Source of the DNA: Arcobacter sp.
GTDB taxonomy: Bacteria > Campylobacterota > Campylobacteria > Campylobacterales > Arcobacteraceae
DNA: 6,572 nt
NCBI GenBank assembly: GCA_030635995.1
Contig: DAOVXU010000097.1
Location: forward strand, 1-6,572
Direction of reading: 5' to 3'
Shown one piece after another: positions 6,416-6,572 of the stretch. Below the pieces are notes generated by a model. That model was not told the origin of the DNA and did not search any database. It saw only the letters and a program-made list of their open reading frames with translations. A program made the translations under genes and the position numbers. The stretch's first letter is position 1, and the number at the start of each line of letters is the position of its first letter.

Positions 6416-6572
6416 TCAATCTTTATTTATACCATATCCTGTAGTTCTATTATACAAAATTAAATCTTTAGGGAGTTTTTTTCTTAATCTTTTCACTAAA
6501 CCTTTTATTGTATCAGCTGTAAATTCTTTATAGGGTTCATCATAAAAGATATAATTAAATATATCTTCTACA
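6416..6572 (-). CDS. OmpR/PhoB-family response regulator, C-terminal DNA-binding end (5' part outside window)
   Basis: The last 51 codons and the TGA stop (6418-6416) are visible. The peptide fits the C-terminal half of the Trans_reg_C winged helix: a helix-turn segment ending in ADTIKGLVKRLRKKLP, which corresponds to the DNA-recognition helix of OmpR/PhoB proteins, then the beta-hairpin wing LILYNRTTGYGI with the conserved GYG turn. The receiver domain, start and promoter are beyond the window. The gene lies 67 bases upstream of the 670-residue kinase in the same direction, the usual arrangement of a cognate regulator and kinase. It is the best candidate to bind the two 11-bp-spaced repeats. 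No terminator is seen between it and the kinase, so some read-through is likely. Confidence 0.85.
   Translation of the reverse strand, partial: VEDIFNYIFYDEPYKEFTADTIKGLVKRLRKKLPKDLILYNRTTGYGINKD

Overview
The window is very AT-rich (about a quarter G+C by eye), and every gene I can support lies on the minus strand, so transcription runs from high to low coordinates. The low G+C, AAGG-type ribosome binding sites, T-rich promoters without a clear -35, and HQWRQPL-type histidine kinases carrying periplasmic binding domains suggest an Arcobacter/Sulfurimonas-like member of the Campylobacterota. That placement is inference, not a match.

In transcription order: (1) 6572-6416 holds the last 51 codons of an OmpR/PhoB-type response regulator, with its 5' part outside the window. 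(2) 6415-6349 is a promoter region with an 11-bp-spaced direct repeat, a -10 element and a ribosome binding site. (3) 6348-4336 encodes a 670-residue membrane sensor kinase (SBP_bac_3, membrane helix, PAS, HisKA, HATPase). (4) Twelve bases later, 4323-1414 encodes a 969-residue paralogous kinase with an additional NMT1/THI5-like binding domain. (5) 1420-1355 holds a second promoter region with the same repeat architecture, overlapping the stop codon of the second kinase. (6) 1354-1 encodes a response regulator with a receiver, an Aer-like PAS domain and further regions, truncated by the window edge.

The genes look like one signalling module. Two sister kinases probably sense small periplasmic solutes and signal to the OmpR-type regulator, the PAS-containing receiver protein, or both. 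The two promoters share the coding-strand pattern TGACAC or a one-base variant, N5, TGACAC, N10, then a -10. This is what would be expected if the OmpR-type regulator activates both the kinase pair and the downstream receiver protein. The two kinase cores are about 70% identical without gaps, while their sensor halves and PAS domains differ, which points to tandem duplication followed by sensor change.

There is no gene-free stretch longer than 300 bases, and I see no tRNA, rRNA, insertion sequence, CRISPR array or convincing intrinsic terminator.
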